In this document: positions 7,032-7,513 of the stretch, in pieces
How the letters are laid out: every line of letters begins with the position of its first letter
How positions within the stretch are numbered: position 1 is the stretch's first letter
Source: an uncultured Lachnospiraceae bacterium
GTDB taxonomy: Bacteria > Bacillota > Clostridia > Lachnospirales > Lachnospiraceae
Direction of reading: 5' to 3'
NCBI GenBank assembly: GCA_902489925.1
Contig: CABUBX010000107.1
Coordinates: forward strand, 1-7,513
DNA length: 7,513 bases
Position numbers and translations under genes: made by a program
The notes under the pieces: model-generated
What the model was told of the DNA's origin: nothing
Seen by the model: only the letters and a program-made list of their open reading frames with translations
Database searches by the model: none

Positions 7032-7513
7032 TTAACCTCTCGTTCTTTCAACATCATAAACACAATCTAAAGAGCGCAGCTTATCAATAATTTTTCCGAG
7101 CTCGTGGCGCCCCTTTACCTCAAAACATACATTAATTGTTGCCTTGCCATTCTTTCCGACACGGCTGGACATTGCCGTTACATTGATTTCTTTTTCTGTA
7201 AAGACTTTTGCAACCTCCACAAGAACACCGACTCTGTCACAGACATACACATTAATTTCCGCCTTAAATACTGTATCCGCGGAAACACTGCCCTCCTGCC
7301 ACTCGGCATCAATCAGGCGGTTTCTGTCAAGCTCTGAAATATTCATCACATTAATACAATCCGTCCGGTGAATGGATATGCCGCGGCCTCTTGTCACAAA
7401 ACCGACAATCTCATCGCCCGGCACCGGGCTGCAGCACTTAGAAAAACGAACCGCAACATCATGAATGCCCTTAACGATAATGGCACTGTGGCTTTTTGCT
7501 GCCGCTTTTGACT
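7032..7513 (-). CDS. relA: (p)ppGpp synthetase/hydrolase RelA/SpoT, C-terminal 160 residues
   Basis: The 3' end of the long RSH enzyme (usually about 730–770 residues), which makes and degrades the alarmone (p)ppGpp on the ribosome when amino acids run short. Only the regulatory C-terminus is in view; the hydrolase, synthetase and TGS domains lie upstream of the window. Reading in from 7511, the 160 visible residues hold the zinc-finger/conserved-cysteine domain (RFSKCCSPVPGDEIVG, with the Cys pair at visible residues 26–27, then IHRTDC with His48 and Cys52) and a C-terminal ACT domain (about the last 80 residues, from VFKAEINVYVCDRVGVLVEV). The in-frame ATG codons inside this stretch are internal, because conserved RSH sequence continues in frame before them to the window edge. 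It is the upstream member of the relA–hydrolase–hemZ–tcdA cluster. Whether this copy has active synthetase and hydrolase sites cannot be judged here. Confidence 0.96.
   Translation of the reverse strand, partial: SKAAAKSHSAIIVKGIHDVAVRFSKCCSPVPGDEIVGFVTRGRGISIHRTDCINVMNISELDRNRLIDAEWQEGSVSADTVFKAEINVYVCDRVGVLVEVAKVFTEKEINVTAMSSRVGKNGKATINVCFEVKGRHELGKIIDKLRSLDCVYDVERTRG

Noticed and set aside
7032..7424. Stand-alone ACT-domain protein starting at the internal ATG at 7424
   Set aside because: The frame stays open to the window edge and the residues before that ATG (RFSKCCSP) are conserved RelA sequence, so this is the relA C-terminus.

Overview
This 7.5 kb window looks like chromosomal housekeeping DNA from an anaerobic Clostridia-type Firmicute, most likely a Lachnospiraceae member. 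That rests on three things: the gene order relA – metallo-hydrolase – hemZ – (tcdA) – hisS – aspS, which is typical of that class; a DUF5688 protein, a family found mostly in Lachnospiraceae; and purine-rich AGGAG/GGGAG ribosome binding sites. The taxonomic call is inferred from gene content only. All seven protein genes lie on the minus strand, so transcription runs from position 7513 down to 1.

Region by region, in the direction of transcription. (1) 7513–4124 is a tight cluster: the 3' end of relA (zinc-finger and ACT domains of the long (p)ppGpp synthetase/hydrolase), a glyoxalase-II-like MBL-fold hydrolase, hemZ (radical SAM, coproporphyrinogen dehydrogenase family) and tcdA (tRNA t6A37 cyclisation). 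Gaps are only 6, 12 and 10 bp, so this is almost certainly one operon, closed by a 12-bp perfect hairpin at 4059–4090. (2) 3892–2960 is a DUF5688 gene of unknown function, preceded by a 231-bp gap holding the hairpin and a candidate promoter. It interrupts an otherwise conserved housekeeping block. (3) 2959–2842 is a short but information-rich gap. A near-consensus sigma-A-type promoter overlaps the DUF5688 stop codon and is followed by a leader of about 99 nt. In the leader one arm can pair with either of two tandem 3' arms, each followed by a T-rich run. (4) 2841–1 is hisS followed after 36 bp by aspS; aspS runs off the window, with about 70 C-terminal residues missing.

The common theme is translation and its control: two aminoacyl-tRNA synthetases, a tRNA modification enzyme and the alarmone enzyme that senses uncharged tRNA. 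The most interesting point is the hisS leader. No promoter can fit between the terminator-like hairpins and hisS, so transcripts reaching hisS–aspS from the gap promoter or from upstream must pass them. This suggests attenuation control that is not a recognisable T-box. No mobile element, CRISPR array, rRNA or tRNA gene was seen, and no clearly new multi-gene system.
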